Source: Paenibacillus sp. HGH0039 (GTDB lineage Bacteria; Bacillota; Bacilli; Paenibacillales; NBRC-103111). Taken from it: a stretch of 64,000 nt of DNA. The DNA is taken from the NCBI RefSeq assembly GCF_000411255.1, contig NZ_KE150412.1, forward strand, positions 2,154,942 to 2,218,941, written 5' to 3'. The notes below the pieces were generated by a model, which saw nothing but the letters and a program-made list of their open reading frames with translations, did not search any database and had not been told where the DNA came from. Below, in pieces: positions 45,040-53,993 of the stretch. Position 1 is the first letter of the stretch; each line of letters starts with the position of its first letter. Position numbers and translations under genes: made by a program.

Positions 45040-47748
45040 ATGCCGCAAAAAGACGCTTTTAACGTACGCAAGCAGCTGACGGTAGGCGGTAAATCTTACC
45101 ACTACTACAGCCTGCAGGATCTCCAGCAGCAGTTCGCCGGAATTTCCAAACTGCCTTTCTCCATTAAAGTTCTGCTTGAAGCCGCAATCCGCCAATACGA
45201 CGGCCGCGCCATCACGGACGAACACGTGAAGCAAATCGCAACTTGGGGCGACGAGAACGCCGACCACAACAAAGAAATTCCTTTCATTCCTGCCCGTATC
45301 GTCCTGCAGGACTTTACCGGCGTACCGGTCGTAGTTGACCTCGCGGCCATGAGAGACACCGTTGCACGCGCAGGCGGAGACCCTAAACGCATTAACCCGC
45401 TCGTACCGGTTGACCTCGTAATCGACCACTCCGTTATGGTCGACGCTTTCGGTAACGGTATGGCGCTTGAAACCAACATGGAGCTTGAATTCGAGCGTAA
45501 CGAAGAGCGCTACCGCTTCCTGCGCTGGGCGCAAACCGCATTCGATAACTTCCGTGCCGTACCTCCGGCGACCGGTATCGTTCACCAGGTAAACCTGGAG
45601 TATCTCGCTTCCGTTGCGGCTACCAAAACCGTAGACGGTGAAACGACCGTATATCCGGACTCCCTGGTAGGTACCGACTCCCACACCACCATGATCAACG
45701 GTCTCGGTATCGTAGGCTGGGGCGTTGGCGGTATCGAAGCCGAAGCCGGTATGCTCGGACAGCCGCTGTACTTCGTAACGCCTGAAGTTATCGGCTTCAA
45801 ACTGACCGGACGTCTTGCCGAAGGCGCAACGGCGACCGACCTTGCCCTCACCGTCACTCAAACGCTTCGCAAGAAGGGCGTTGTCGGTAAATTTGTCGAG
45901 TTCTTCGGTCCCGGCCTTGACGACCTCGTCCTGTCCGACCGTGCGACGGTTGCCAACATGGCTCCTGAGTACGGCGCAACCGTAGGTTTCTTCCCGGTTG
46001 ACAACAGCACGCTGGAATACCTGAGAAACACAGGCCGCAGCGAAGAGCAGATCGCTCTCGTTGAAGCTTACTATAAGGCGCAAGGCATGTTCCGTACGAA
46101 AGACTCGGAAGAGCCGATCTACTCCGATGTAATCGAAATCGACTTGTCCACCGTTGTACCGAGCCTTGCAGGCCCTAAACGTCCTCAAGACCGCGTCGAG
46201 CTGACGGCGATGAAAGAATCTTTCAACGACATCCTGCGTACGCCTGTAGACAAAGGCGGATACGGCCTGTCCGACGAGAAAATCGCCGAAGAAGTCGAAG
46301 TGAAATACGCGGACGGCAGAACAGCCAAAATGAGCACGGGCGCCGTTGTAATTGCAGCGATCACGAGCTGTACAAATACATCCAACCCGAACGTTATGCT
46401 CGGTGCGGGCCTTCTCGCGAAGAAAGCCGTCGAGCGCGGCCTGAAAACGCCGGCTTACGTGAAAACTTCCCTGACTCCGGGTTCCCTGGTCGTTACCGAC
46501 TATCTGGAGAAAGCCAACCTGCTTAAACCGCTTGAAGATCTTGGCTTCTTCGTAGCGGGATACGGCTGCGCAACTTGTATCGGTAACTCCGGTCCGCTTC
46601 CGGACGAAGTGAGCCAAGCCGTTGCCGACAACGACATGACGGTCGCTGCCGTTCTGTCCGGTAACCGTAACTTCGAAGGCCGCGTTCACGCACAGGTTAA
46701 AGCGAACTACCTCGCTTCCCCGCCGCTGGTTGTCGCTTACGCGCTGGCAGGCAACGTGAACATCGATCTGACGAAAGATCCGATCGGCTACGGCACGAAC
46801 AACGAGCCTGTCTACCTGAAAGACATCTGGCCGAGCAACAAAGAAATCGAGGAAGCTGTCGCGACAGCCGTTACGGCCGAAGCTTTCCGCGAGAAATATA
46901 AAGACGTGTTCCGTGCCAACGAGCGCTGGAACCAAATCGCGGTACCGGAAGGCGAGCTGTACGAGTGGGACAAAAACTCCACTTACATTCAAGAGCCTCC
47001 GTTCTTCCAAAACCTTGGCCAGTCCCTGGACGACATCAAAGACGTCCGCGGCGCCAAAACGCTTGCGCTTCTTGCCGACTCCGTTACGACGGACCACATC
47101 TCTCCTGCCGGTAACATCAAGGTAGACAGCCCTGCGGGCAAATACCTGATCGAGCATGGCGTGGACAAAAAAGACTTTAACTCCTACGGCTCCCGCCGTG
47201 GTAACCACGAAGTCATGATGCGCGGTACGTTCGCGAACATCCGCATCCGTAACCAAGTGGCTCCGGGCACCGAGGGCGGCGTAACGACTTACCTGCCGAC
47301 AGGCGAAGTGATGTCGATTTACGATGCTTCGATGAACTATCAGGATAAAAACACTTCCCTCGTCGTTATCGCGGGTAAAGAGTACGGAACCGGAAGCTCC
47401 CGTGACTGGGCGGCCAAAGGTACGCTTCTGCTGGGCGTCAAAGCCGTTATCGCAGAGAGCTTCGAGCGTATTCACCGCAGCAACCTGGTAGGTATGGGCG
47501 TACTTCCGCTTCAATTCCTCGAAGGTCAAGGATGGAAAACGCTTGGTCTGACCGGCCGCGAAACGATCGAGATTTCCGGCTTGTCCAACGATGTGCAGCC
47601 AGGCGAGCAAGTAACCGTAACGGCTACCCGTGAAGACGGCACGTCGTTCGAGTTCAAAGCTATCGTTCGTTTGGACAGCATGGTGGACGTGGATTACTAC
47701 CGTAACGGCGGTATCCTGCAAACCGTACTCCGTCAAATGATGTACTAA
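45040..47748 (+). CDS. acnA: aconitate hydratase
   Basis: TCA-cycle enzyme interconverting citrate and isocitrate, 902 aa, the usual length of AcnA/CitB. The [4Fe-4S] ligands are in [15 protein letters not shown] and [13 protein letters not shown]. Substrate-binding motifs [27 protein letters not shown] and [15 protein letters not shown] are also present. The ATG has AAGGGAGG ten bases upstream; an open frame extends 54 codons further upstream but overlaps the promoter. Like other CitB proteins it may also bind RNA when it loses its cluster. The gene is codon-biased for high expression, and a strong terminator follows. Confidence 0.97.
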   Translation: MPQKDAFNVRKQLTVGGKSYHYYSLQDLQQQFAGISKLPFSIKVLLEAAIRQYDGRAITDEHVKQIATWGDENADHNKEIPFIPARIVLQDFTGVPVVVDLAAMRDTVARAGGDPKRINPLVPVDLVIDHSVMVDAFGNGMALETNMELEFERNEERYRFLRWAQTAFDNFRAVPPATGIVHQVNLEYLASVAATKTVDGETTVYPDSLVGTDSHTTMINGLGIVGWGVGGIEAEAGMLGQPLYFVTPEVIGFKLTGRLAEGATATDLALTVTQTLRKKGVVGKFVEFFGPGLDDLVLSDRATVANMAPEYGATVGFFPVDNSTLEYLRNTGRSEEQIALVEAYYKAQGMFRTKDSEEPIYSDVIEIDLSTVVPSLAGPKRPQDRVELTAMKESFNDILRTPVDKGGYGLSDEKIAEEVEVKYADGRTAKMSTGAVVIAAITSCTNTSNPNVMLGAGLLAKKAVERGLKTPAYVKTSLTPGSLVVTDYLEKANLLKPLEDLGFFVAGYGCATCIGNSGPLPDEVSQAVADNDMTVAAVLSGNRNFEGRVHAQVKANYLASPPLVVAYALAGNVNIDLTKDPIGYGTNNEPVYLKDIWPSNKEIEEAVATAVTAEAFREKYKDVFRANERWNQIAVPEGELYEWDKNSTYIQEPPFFQNLGQSLDDIKDVRGAKTLALLADSVTTDHISPAGNIKVDSPAGKYLIEHGVDKKDFNSYGSRRGNHEVMMRGTFANIRIRNQVAPGTEGGVTTYLPTGEVMSIYDASMNYQDKNTSLVVIAGKEYGTGSSRDWAAKGTLLLGVKAVIAESFERIHRSNLVGMGVLPLQFLEGQGWKTLGLTGRETIEISGLSNDVQPGEQVTVTATREDGTSFEFKAIVRLDSMVDVDYYRNGGILQTVLRQMMY

Positions 47749-47774
47749 AAACCAACGCTTAGTAACCAGTAAAC

Positions 47775-47805
47775 AAAAAAAGAGAGCCCTCGGGCTCTCT
47801 TTTTT
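47775..47805 (+). terminator. intrinsic terminator after aconitase gene
   Basis: AAAAAAGAGAGCCC and GGGCTCTCTTTTTT, perfect stem around CT/CG, with T-runs in either direction. Confidence 0.92.
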
Positions 47806-47954
47806 GCGTTAGAAATGCTGCGTTCCTCATTCTTCTAAGCTCAAACGGCGCTAAAAAGAGGAGCATGCCCTCAACTCTATGCTTCCTGAGACCCTCTTCT
47901 GTCCTTAACAATCAAGGACATGAGCTATCTCTCGCGCTTCTCTTCTCGCTCTTC

Positions 47955-48158
47955 CTAGCCTAGTGGACAAGCTGCTGCCTCAGTTAACGGCGTACGCGGT
48001 CTTCGCACCAATTCTCCCGAACAGTTAGGGCAGATGTGACCTCTCTCTTCCGTGCAATTTTTGCAGAATGTGCATTCATGCACGCAAATGTAAGCTTCCG
48101 ACCGAGCGTCAAGCGTGTGCCCGCAAATCTGGCAATCCGTTTTCATGGCAAGACCCAT
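47955..48158 (-). CDS. DUF1272-type small zinc-binding protein
   Basis: Small protein of 67 aa with four Cys pairs: CQIC near the start, then CVHECTFCKNC and CPNC followed by GELVRRP. This spacing matches the DUF1272 family, thought to bind zinc; no function is established. The start could be any of three closely spaced ATGs; the chosen one is eight bases after AAAGGGG. A long hairpin with AGAGG arms at 47853-47898 may end the transcript. It lies between convergent and divergent core genes without partners. Confidence 0.7.
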   Translation of the reverse strand: MGLAMKTDCQICGHTLDARSEAYICVHECTFCKNCTEERGHICPNCSGELVRRPRTPLTEAAACPLG

Positions 48159-48357
48159 ATCCATATCCCCTTTAACACGAATTTGATCCTCGATGCTTTG
48201 ATCTAACTTCAGTGTATAAAAGAAAAGCCGCCGCATACAGACATCTTCTAAACCTTTAGAGGCGCAGCGATCTTATAAATTTTAGTAAAAGGCCGTGCAA
48301 AACTTAAATTTTAAATTCAGGCAGCGGCGTTCATAAGATCCGCTTTGTATGGCATAG

Positions 48358-48395
48358 AAAAAGACGGCCCTTCCTTCCGCAGGAATGCCGTCTTC
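48358..48395 (-). terminator. intrinsic terminator after CDF transporter gene
   Basis: Minus strand AAGACGGCATTCCT and AGGAAGGGCCGTCTT pair around GCGGA (mismatched centre), followed by TTT. Confidence 0.75.
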
Positions 48396-48403
48396 GTTAT
48401 TTT

Positions 48404-49360
48404 TCACTTTTTTCCGTTAACCGGGTTAGCTGCTGCTTTTGAATGAGGGATCCGGCCGGCATCCGGGTTATGTTCCTCATCCGGGTACCAAGGATTCAGA
48501 TGCACAAGCACCTCGTCCACTTCGGGATGCTTGGCCCGGATCGCTTCCTTGATGCTGCGCCCGATATCGTGCCCCTGCTGAATCGTTAACGTGCCCATAA
48601 TCCCGATCCGCGCATCAACGAGTATGTAATGACCGTGTTCGCGGGCACGCAGCCGGTCGATGCGTTTGACGTCGGGAAACGACTCAATGATCTCCTTATA
48701 CTGCTGCAGCTTGGCGTCCTCGACGTTCGTTTCCATTAGAATATTGACCGCTTCCGTCCCCATCGTATAAGCGAGCTTGATGACGAGAAAAGAGACGATA
48801 ATTCCGGCTGCCGGATCCCCGTAGGCCAAGAAAGGAATATCAAAGTAATCCCCGGCCAGGGCCAATGCGATCCCCGCAGAAGCGGCAATGGAAGCATAAA
48901 CGTCAGCCAGATGATCGTAAGCCGTGGCAATAAGGCCTTTGCTGTTCGCGGCCCTGCCCAGCCTCATCGTATATACGTACAGCCATTGCTTCCAGACCAG
49001 GGAAATAACCGCCGCGACCAGAGCGAGGACATGAGCTTCGCCAGGCGGCTCTAAAAGCGCCATAACCGCATGATACCCCATATAGATTGCCGCGGCGCCC
49101 AGCAGAAGCGCGACGGCCCCCGAGCCGAGCACCTCCGCTTTGCCGTGCCCGTAAGGATGATCGTGGTCGGCCGGGCGGTTGGAAATCCGCATGGAGCTGT
49201 AAGCCGTTGCCGTGGCAATCACGTCTCCGGCATTATGTATTCCGTCTGCAATCAGAACCTGGCTGCCGAACAACCAGCCGACGACCAGCTTGATGCCCGT
49301 TAGGACGACATTGCTAATCAGGCTGATCCAGATCGCAATCATCGACTTGCGCTGTTCCAT
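48404..49360 (-). CDS. cation diffusion facilitator family transporter
   Basis: Membrane exporter of divalent metals such as Zn, Mn or Fe, 318 aa, six predicted membrane segments. Metal-site residues are in ADGIHNAGDV and in TAYDHLADVY; HDHPYGHGKAEVLG is the cytoplasmic His-rich loop of the family. The C-terminal domain ends with a His/Asn-containing tail. Metal specificity cannot be told. The ATG was chosen because GAAGGGGACGGG precedes it; 39 codons of extra frame upstream lack a site. Confidence 0.92.
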   Translation of the reverse strand: MEQRKSMIAIWISLISNVVLTGIKLVVGWLFGSQVLIADGIHNAGDVIATATAYSSMRISNRPADHDHPYGHGKAEVLGSGAVALLLGAAAIYMGYHAVMALLEPPGEAHVLALVAAVISLVWKQWLYVYTMRLGRAANSKGLIATAYDHLADVYASIAASAGIALALAGDYFDIPFLAYGDPAAGIIVSFLVIKLAYTMGTEAVNILMETNVEDAKLQQYKEIIESFPDVKRIDRLRAREHGHYILVDARIGIMGTLTIQQGHDIGRSIKEAIRAKHPEVDEVLVHLNPWYPDEEHNPDAGRIPHSKAAANPVNGKK

Positions 49361-49789
49361 CAACCCGTCCCCTTCCGTATGTTCCGATCTAGTATTGCCC
49401 CCACGGTGGAAAAAAATTCCTGTACGCGCCTTCCTCAATCGAATATTGGGGAAAACGGCCTCTCGGAAAGGGAGCATGCTTTCCCTCCCCTTTCCCGCAC
49501 GGGCAAGCGAAGGCCAGCTGGCGAGGGCTCAGCTGGCCTTATCTATTGATACGCTTCCGCGGAAGGGTTTGAAACAGCAGGCCGGCCGCGGGCCTAACCC
49601 GCTCCAGATCCCGGACAGGACCTTCAGGTTGAAGAATGCCTCCGGCAGTCGGTTGTCCGGCTGTTCTTCGGTAGTCTCCCGGTTGTTCTTCGGTAGTCCC
49701 GGCCGTTCTCCGGTATCCCCTCCGATGCTTCTCCCGCAGTCCCTCTCCGGCCATCTTGTTTCCTGTGTCCGCACAACCCCCATGCCGCG
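49361..49789. other. intergenic interval with short repeats, no gene seen
   Basis: About 430 bases without a supportable gene. It contains a perfect 11-bp inverted repeat at 49510-49540 (AAGGCCAGCTG) with no T-run, and three imperfect tandem copies at 49657-49717. Two open frames on the minus strand cover the repeats, but their Arg/Glu/Gly/Thr-rich products look like shadow coding and have no ribosome site. Confidence 0.6.
49657..49717. repeat. three imperfect 20-bp tandem repeats
   Basis: Units read CCGGCTGTTCTTCGGTAGT, CCGGTTGTTCTTCGGTAGT and CCGGCCGTTCTCCGGTAT, separated by one or two pyrimidines. Short, noncoding, of unknown meaning. Confidence 0.6.
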
Positions 49790-50530
49790 CTATCTCAGCA
49801 TGGTGCCCATCCGCCGGGCCGCCTCCATCACGACCGGAGCCTGCTCCAGCATGGCCTCCAGCGTGAGCCGGTTGGACGGCCCCGACACCGCCAGCGCGGC
49901 CACGAGCTTGCCCGCGCGGTTAAAAACCGGAGCGGCAAGCGCCGCCGCTCCCGGTTCGCGCTCCTCGACGCTGGTGGCGTAGCCCGCCTTCCGCGTCTCG
50001 TGAAGCTGCTGCAGGAACGGTTCCCGCAGGATGCCCGCAAGCTCGGCCTCCAGCATCGCCTGTTCCTGCACCTCCGCCTCGCCGAAGGCGAGAAGGATCT
50101 TGCTCGATGCCCCGACGAACAGGGGCATTCTCGCACCGATCGGCGCGACCCGCCGGATCGCGTGGTTGCTCTGCACGGCCTGGACGCGTACGCGTTCCCG
50201 GCCGTCTCGCACGTACAGCGAGATCGTCTCGTTCACCTGATCGCGCAAGCGTTCCATCTCCGGCAGCAGGATCATGCCGGGGTCGTCGCTCTGGGACATG
50301 TGCGCGGCAAGTTCCCAGATGCTGAAGCCGAGCCTGTATTTGTCTCCGTCGGACTCCCTCACAAGGAATCCCTTCGCCTCCAGGGACGCAAGGAGACGGT
50401 AAACCGTGCTTTTATGCAAAGAGACTTTGGATGAAATCTCCGTTAACGTCAGTTCGGTTGCGTCGGTATAACACAGGAGTACATCCAGTGCCCGTTCCAC
50501 GGCGCGGACGGTCGATTTTGCTTCCTCCAT
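49790..50530 (-). CDS. IclR-family transcriptional regulator
   Basis: Regulator of 246 aa. The N-terminal winged helix-turn-helix (LTLTEISSKVSLHKSTVYRL near residues 27-46) is followed by the IclR effector-binding domain, including GARMPLFVGASSKILLAF and AAPVFNRAGKLVAALAVSGP. Ligand unknown. Its operator candidate lies in its own 5' leader at 50555-50571, implying autoregulation. The divergent gene is a membrane-tethered hydrolase, 300 bases away, which may or may not be a target. Confidence 0.9.
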   Translation of the reverse strand: MEEAKSTVRAVERALDVLLCYTDATELTLTEISSKVSLHKSTVYRLLASLEAKGFLVRESDGDKYRLGFSIWELAAHMSQSDDPGMILLPEMERLRDQVNETISLYVRDGRERVRVQAVQSNHAIRRVAPIGARMPLFVGASSKILLAFGEAEVQEQAMLEAELAGILREPFLQQLHETRKAGYATSVEEREPGAAALAAPVFNRAGKLVAALAVSGPSNRLTLEAMLEQAPVVMEAARRMGTMLR

Positions 50531-50554
50531 CGGGTTTCACCACCGCCTATTTTT

Positions 50555-50571
50555 GTTTCACATAGTGAAAC
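50555..50571 (-). promoter_or_regulatory. IclR-type operator candidate
   Basis: GTTTCAC-ATA-GTGAAAC is a perfect palindrome with 7-base arms. It lies just downstream of the predicted transcription start of the iclR-type gene, a position suited to autorepression. Arms resemble GTTTCA/TGAAAC sites of IclR-family proteins. Confidence 0.6.
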
Positions 50572-50583
50572 TCTGTTTCTTTT

Positions 50584-50612
50584 ATTATACTTGATGAACC
50601 CTCGAAAGGCAA
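50584..50612 (-). promoter_or_regulatory. promoter of IclR-type regulator gene
   Basis: Minus-strand -35 TTGCCT (50607-50612), 17-base spacer, -10 TATAAT (50584-50589). Confidence 0.6.
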
Positions 50613-50681
50613 AGGAAAAAACCGCCCGAAAGCCTTGTATTACAGCGAGATTACAAGACAATTAACATTGTGTTGCACATA

Positions 50682-50710
50682 TTGACGAAGCGTGTAAGTT
50701 GACATAATAT
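50682..50710 (+). promoter_or_regulatory. promoter of alpha/beta hydrolase gene
   Basis: -35 TTGACG (50682-50687), 17-base spacer, -10 TAATAT (50705-50710). The transcript would have a leader of about 110 bases containing the hairpin at 50740-50787. Confidence 0.6.
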
Positions 50711-50739
50711 AAGAGTACCACGAGGTCCTTTTCAGAATA

Positions 50740-50787
50740 TTTAGTTAATTATAAACCTTCTAATTATTCAGGTTCCTACTAACTAAA
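50740..50787 (+). repeat. inverted repeat in the hydrolase leader
   Basis: TTTAGTTA pairs with TAACTAAA, and inside it AACC pairs with GGTT, with nearly symmetric gaps. The element sits between promoter and start codon, so it may be an operator or an RNA hairpin; it ends about 33 bases before the ribosome site and has no T-run. Confidence 0.5.
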
Positions 50788-50827
50788 TTCTCCTACAAAG
50801 ACCCATTCTCCAAAGGAGGGAACCTAT

Positions 50828-51841
50828 ATGAGCATGCATCCCGTTAACTCGACTCCCCTTCAACCCGCACCGCTGGATCATATTCCGGTTAAATCGTTTT
50901 CGCGACGCAAGAAGGCTGTCCTGCTTTCTCTTCTCTGCTTCTTCGTGCTCTGTTCCAGTCTGATCCTCGGCTTCCACGGTTTTATCGCCTGGACGCTGGC
51001 TCGGCCTACCATTGCGCCGTTAAGCTCGAACCCTGCGAAAGCGGTCGGTCTGCCTTATCAGAACGTTACATTTCCCAGTTCGAACGGCAGCAGCACGCTT
51101 AGCGGCTGGTACATTCCGACGGCACAAGCTTCCTCCCAGACGGTCATTTTCTCGCACGGGTACGGCGGCAACCGCGAAGAACTGTGGGTTCCCATCTATT
51201 CTCTTGCCAAAAAGCTTCATGACAGCGGATACAACGTGCTGATGTTCGATTACGGCTACGTCCATCCCGAAAACGACCGGATCGTTACGGCCGGTATCCA
51301 GGAATCCAAAGAGCTTCTTGGGGCCGTTAATTATATTAAAGAAAAAGGCTCCGAGCGCGTCTATGTATGGGGCTTCTCCATGGGAGCGGGCACAGCCCTC
51401 CAGGCCGCCCTGCAGACCAAAGATATCGACGGCATGATTCTGGACAGCACGTTCCTGCTCAATCCCGATACGCTTTATCATAATATGAAACAGTATGTAA
51501 ATATTCCTAAATTCCCTTCGCTCCCTCTTGTCCGTGTATTTTTCCCGCTTCTTAACGGGGTTAACATGAATCAGATTCCGTATCAGGCCGTCACTACTCA
51601 TGAATATCCGATGCCGATTTATTTCATTCACGGCGATGAAGATGAACGGGCCCCGCATGAAATTGCCGAACAGGTCTATAAAAATCAGCACAACGTGTTC
51701 AGCAACTACTGGGTGCTTCCGACCGGCAAACACGAACTGATTTACTCGGCGAAACCCGACGAATACATCACCCGCACCTTCGGGTTCCTGAAAACAATCT
51801 CCCGTCCCCAGCTTTCGGAATCGGGTTTTGTTGAAATGTAA
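50828..51841 (+). CDS. membrane-anchored alpha/beta hydrolase
   Basis: Serine hydrolase of 337 aa. One membrane segment (VLLSLLCFFVLCSSLILGFH) lies near residues 31-50, so the catalytic domain faces outside. The oxyanion-region motif FSHGYGGNREE, nucleophile Ser in VWGFSMGAGTA, Asp in HGDEDERAP and His in TGKHELIY make a complete catalytic set. The substrate is unknown; similar YqkD/peptidase-S9-like proteins occur in Bacillus. AAAGGAGGG precedes the ATG. Confidence 0.85.
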   Translation: MSMHPVNSTPLQPAPLDHIPVKSFSRRKKAVLLSLLCFFVLCSSLILGFHGFIAWTLARPTIAPLSSNPAKAVGLPYQNVTFPSSNGSSTLSGWYIPTAQASSQTVIFSHGYGGNREELWVPIYSLAKKLHDSGYNVLMFDYGYVHPENDRIVTAGIQESKELLGAVNYIKEKGSERVYVWGFSMGAGTALQAALQTKDIDGMILDSTFLLNPDTLYHNMKQYVNIPKFPSLPLVRVFFPLLNGVNMNQIPYQAVTTHEYPMPIYFIHGDEDERAPHEIAEQVYKNQHNVFSNYWVLPTGKHELIYSAKPDEYITRTFGFLKTISRPQLSESGFVEM

Positions 51842-51909
51842 GTAGAATAGGCCAATCCCTCCCTTGAATAAAGATAGGAATAACGTTGATTCCGGGGAGG
51901 TTAGTCCTG

Positions 51910-53724
51910 ATGCTTTCGGTCTACGGCAGCTTGATGCCGCTTAGAATTTTAGAAGAAATCCGTTTCTGGAAAACCCAAGAGAAGGAGCATACCGTCGTTA
52001 TCCGCGAACTGGTCCCTGCGCTGGAGCCGGCCTATGTGCAGGCGCTCAAGGAGTGGGAGGAAGTTTTCGCCAAGACGGAGGCGGCAGCCGTACAATGGGT
52101 AGAATGGGCGATCCGCACTCAAAATCCCACCGATCCCTTCCTTCAGCAGCAGCTGCGTCAGTTGATCGATGTCTCCACCAAGCAGTCGGTTCAATTTATC
52201 GAGTTTTTGCAGATTGTAGAAAAAGAAAGCAAACCCGTCAGCTCGAATCCCGTTGTCAAAACGGTCATCGAGCATATTATCCGCGAGTCGGAGTACTTCC
52301 TCGGCACGCTCAAAGGCCTTGAAACCGCCCAGAAGGGCAGCCCCTACGGTACGGGGAGCTGGGGCTTCGGCGTACCGGGCCAATGGCCGCCGGGCGCTCA
52401 TTCGAGCCTTGGCGGCTACGCGGGCCAAGCCGGGGACGGTCCGGGCGCTTTCGGGGCGCCCGGGAGTCCGGGCGGCGCTCCCGGAGCATGGGGAGCGCCC
52501 GGAGCATGGGGAGCGCCCGGAGCATGGGGCGCTCCCGGCTATTACGGGCCGGGCGGCGTAATCTTGCCCGGGGCGGGCTTCGGCAGGTCCGAGAACAACC
52601 CGGACGGCCATGACTTGCCCGGTACCTCCATCGGCGGAGCCGGCAGCTCGCTGGAAGGCGTCAGCACGCCGGGGCCGGGCGGCGGAGGAGCCGGTCCCGG
52701 AACCGGTCCGGGACAGTACGGGATCTACAGCGTGCCCGTCCCCGGCCACGATTCGGACGGCCCCGATCCTGTCGGATACCCCGGGTATACCCCTCCGGGT
52801 TACTCATCCGGCAGCCCGGGCTTTCCCGTCCCGCAGGGCGTGGGCCCCACACCCGGAACGGGTGTGCCTCCCGGCTTCGGCGTCGGGGTGCCCGGTCCTC
52901 CGGCGAGCTACACGCCGGGACCGTCCGCTTATCCCGGCGCGGGGATCGGACCTGTCGGGCCGGAAGGCCCCTGGGACACGCGCACGGAAGGCGACCGTCC
53001 GCCCCTAAGCGATATGGCGGCACAGAGCGGTGCAGCGCCGCCTCCGGCCCATGCTTCGGGGCAGGGGCAGACCGTCCCGGCTCTGTCGCCCTACAAGCCC
53101 GTGCCGATAGGCGGGCACAAGCTTCCTCCCCTGCCGTACGCCTACAACGCTCTGGAGCCTCATATCGACGAGGCGACCATGCGCGAGCATCACGACAAGC
53201 ATCACAAAGCCTATGTCGATGATCTCAACAAGGCCGAGCAGATGCTTGCGAAAGCCCGCGACAGCGGAGACTTCGATCTCGTCAAGCACTGGGAGCGGGA
53301 GCTGGCTTTCAACGGCGCGGGCCATTACCTGCACACGATTTTCTGGAACATCATGAAACCGAACGGCGGCGGGAAAGCCTACGGTCCCATTGCCGCCGAA
53401 ATCAACAAATCGTTCGGCAGCTTCGACCGGTTCAAGAAGCAGTTCACCGAAGCCGCCAAGAAAGTGGAAGGCGGCGGATGGGCTATTCTGGTTTGGAGCC
53501 CGCGCAGCCACCGGCTTGAAATTTTGCAGGCGGAAAAACACCAGAACCTTTCCCAATGGGACGTTATTCCTTTGCTGGTGCTTGACGTGTGGGAACACGC
53601 TTATTACCTCAAACATAAAAGCAACAGGGCCAAATACATCGAAGACTGGTGGAAAGTCGTCAACTGGGATCATGTCAATGAACGATTCGAGCCCGTCAGC
53701 AAGCTCACTTGGCTTCCCTATTAA
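51910..53724 (+). CDS. Fe/Mn superoxide dismutase with helical N-terminus and Gly/Pro-rich linker
   Basis: Three-part protein of 604 aa. Residues 1-145 are helical (LPLRILEEIRFWKTQEKEH-like start) and recall the DUF2935 four-helix family. Residues about 146-395 form a Gly/Pro-rich, collagen- or elastin-like linker with AWGAPG repeats. Residues 398-604 are an Fe/Mn superoxide dismutase: ALEPHIDEATMREHHDKHHK, FNGAGHYLHTIFW, GGGWAILVW and DVWEHAYYLKH hold the four metal ligands (His, His, Asp, His). No signal peptide is seen. Bacilli have a longer SOD (SodF) with an N-terminal extension, but the linker here is very long. The start at 51910 follows GGGGAGG; a longer frame was rejected. Confidence 0.88.
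   Translation: MLSVYGSLMPLRILEEIRFWKTQEKEHTVVIRELVPALEPAYVQALKEWEEVFAKTEAAAVQWVEWAIRTQNPTDPFLQQQLRQLIDVSTKQSVQFIEFLQIVEKESKPVSSNPVVKTVIEHIIRESEYFLGTLKGLETAQKGSPYGTGSWGFGVPGQWPPGAHSSLGGYAGQAGDGPGAFGAPGSPGGAPGAWGAPGAWGAPGAWGAPGYYGPGGVILPGAGFGRSENNPDGHDLPGTSIGGAGSSLEGVSTPGPGGGGAGPGTGPGQYGIYSVPVPGHDSDGPDPVGYPGYTPPGYSSGSPGFPVPQGVGPTPGTGVPPGFGVGVPGPPASYTPGPSAYPGAGIGPVGPEGPWDTRTEGDRPPLSDMAAQSGAAPPPAHASGQGQTVPALSPYKPVPIGGHKLPPLPYAYNALEPHIDEATMREHHDKHHKAYVDDLNKAEQMLAKARDSGDFDLVKHWERELAFNGAGHYLHTIFWNIMKPNGGGKAYGPIAAEINKSFGSFDRFKKQFTEAAKKVEGGGWAILVWSPRSHRLEILQAEKHQNLSQWDVIPLLVLDVWEHAYYLKHKSNRAKYIEDWWKVVNWDHVNERFEPVSKLTWLPY
52483..52536 (+). repeat. 18-bp tandem repeat inside the SOD linker
   Basis: Two exact copies of GGAGCATGGGGAGCGCCC and a third whose last bases differ (GGGGCGCTCCC). 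They encode AWGAPG units, and the array may vary in copy number between strains. Confidence 0.8.
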
Positions 53725-53792
53725 AGCGGCGAAGGGGCCGTTACAAAGTCAATTTTGATTTTACGCGCCCCACTTCAATCAAATGTTTCTAT

Positions 53793-53842
53793 AAAAAAAG
53801 ATCTCATCTCCACCTTGCGGTGGGTTTGAGATCTTTTCGTTT
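53793..53842. terminator. bidirectional terminator between SOD and DeoR-type gene
   Basis: AAAAGATCTCATCTCCACC and its near complement pair around TTGC. The minus strand has a long T-run, so it mainly ends the deoR-type transcript from the phosphonate cluster. Confidence 0.8.
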
Positions 53843-53993
53843 TCCATTGGGGATACCGACCTACCGTGCGAACACTATTTTGGGACAAGACCTTCTTGAG
53901 AAGGGGGACGGCTTACAGAGCCATCCTCCCTTATTCCTGCATGTAGTTGACCACCGTCATGCGACGCCTAACACCGCGCGCCGTCCTGGCGGG

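Noticed and set aside
44773-47736. A minus-strand open frame of nearly 1000 codons running antisense through the entire aconitase gene and joined to the amidase-domain protein
   Set aside because: The aconitase gene on the plus strand is unmistakable; its strongly biased codon use makes the complementary frame stop-free. The amidase gene starts at 44772, where a good ribosome site exists.
49529-49783. Minus-strand frames covering the tandem repeats
   Set aside because: Arg/Glu/Thr/Gly-rich repeat translation in two different frames suggests chance openness rather than coding.
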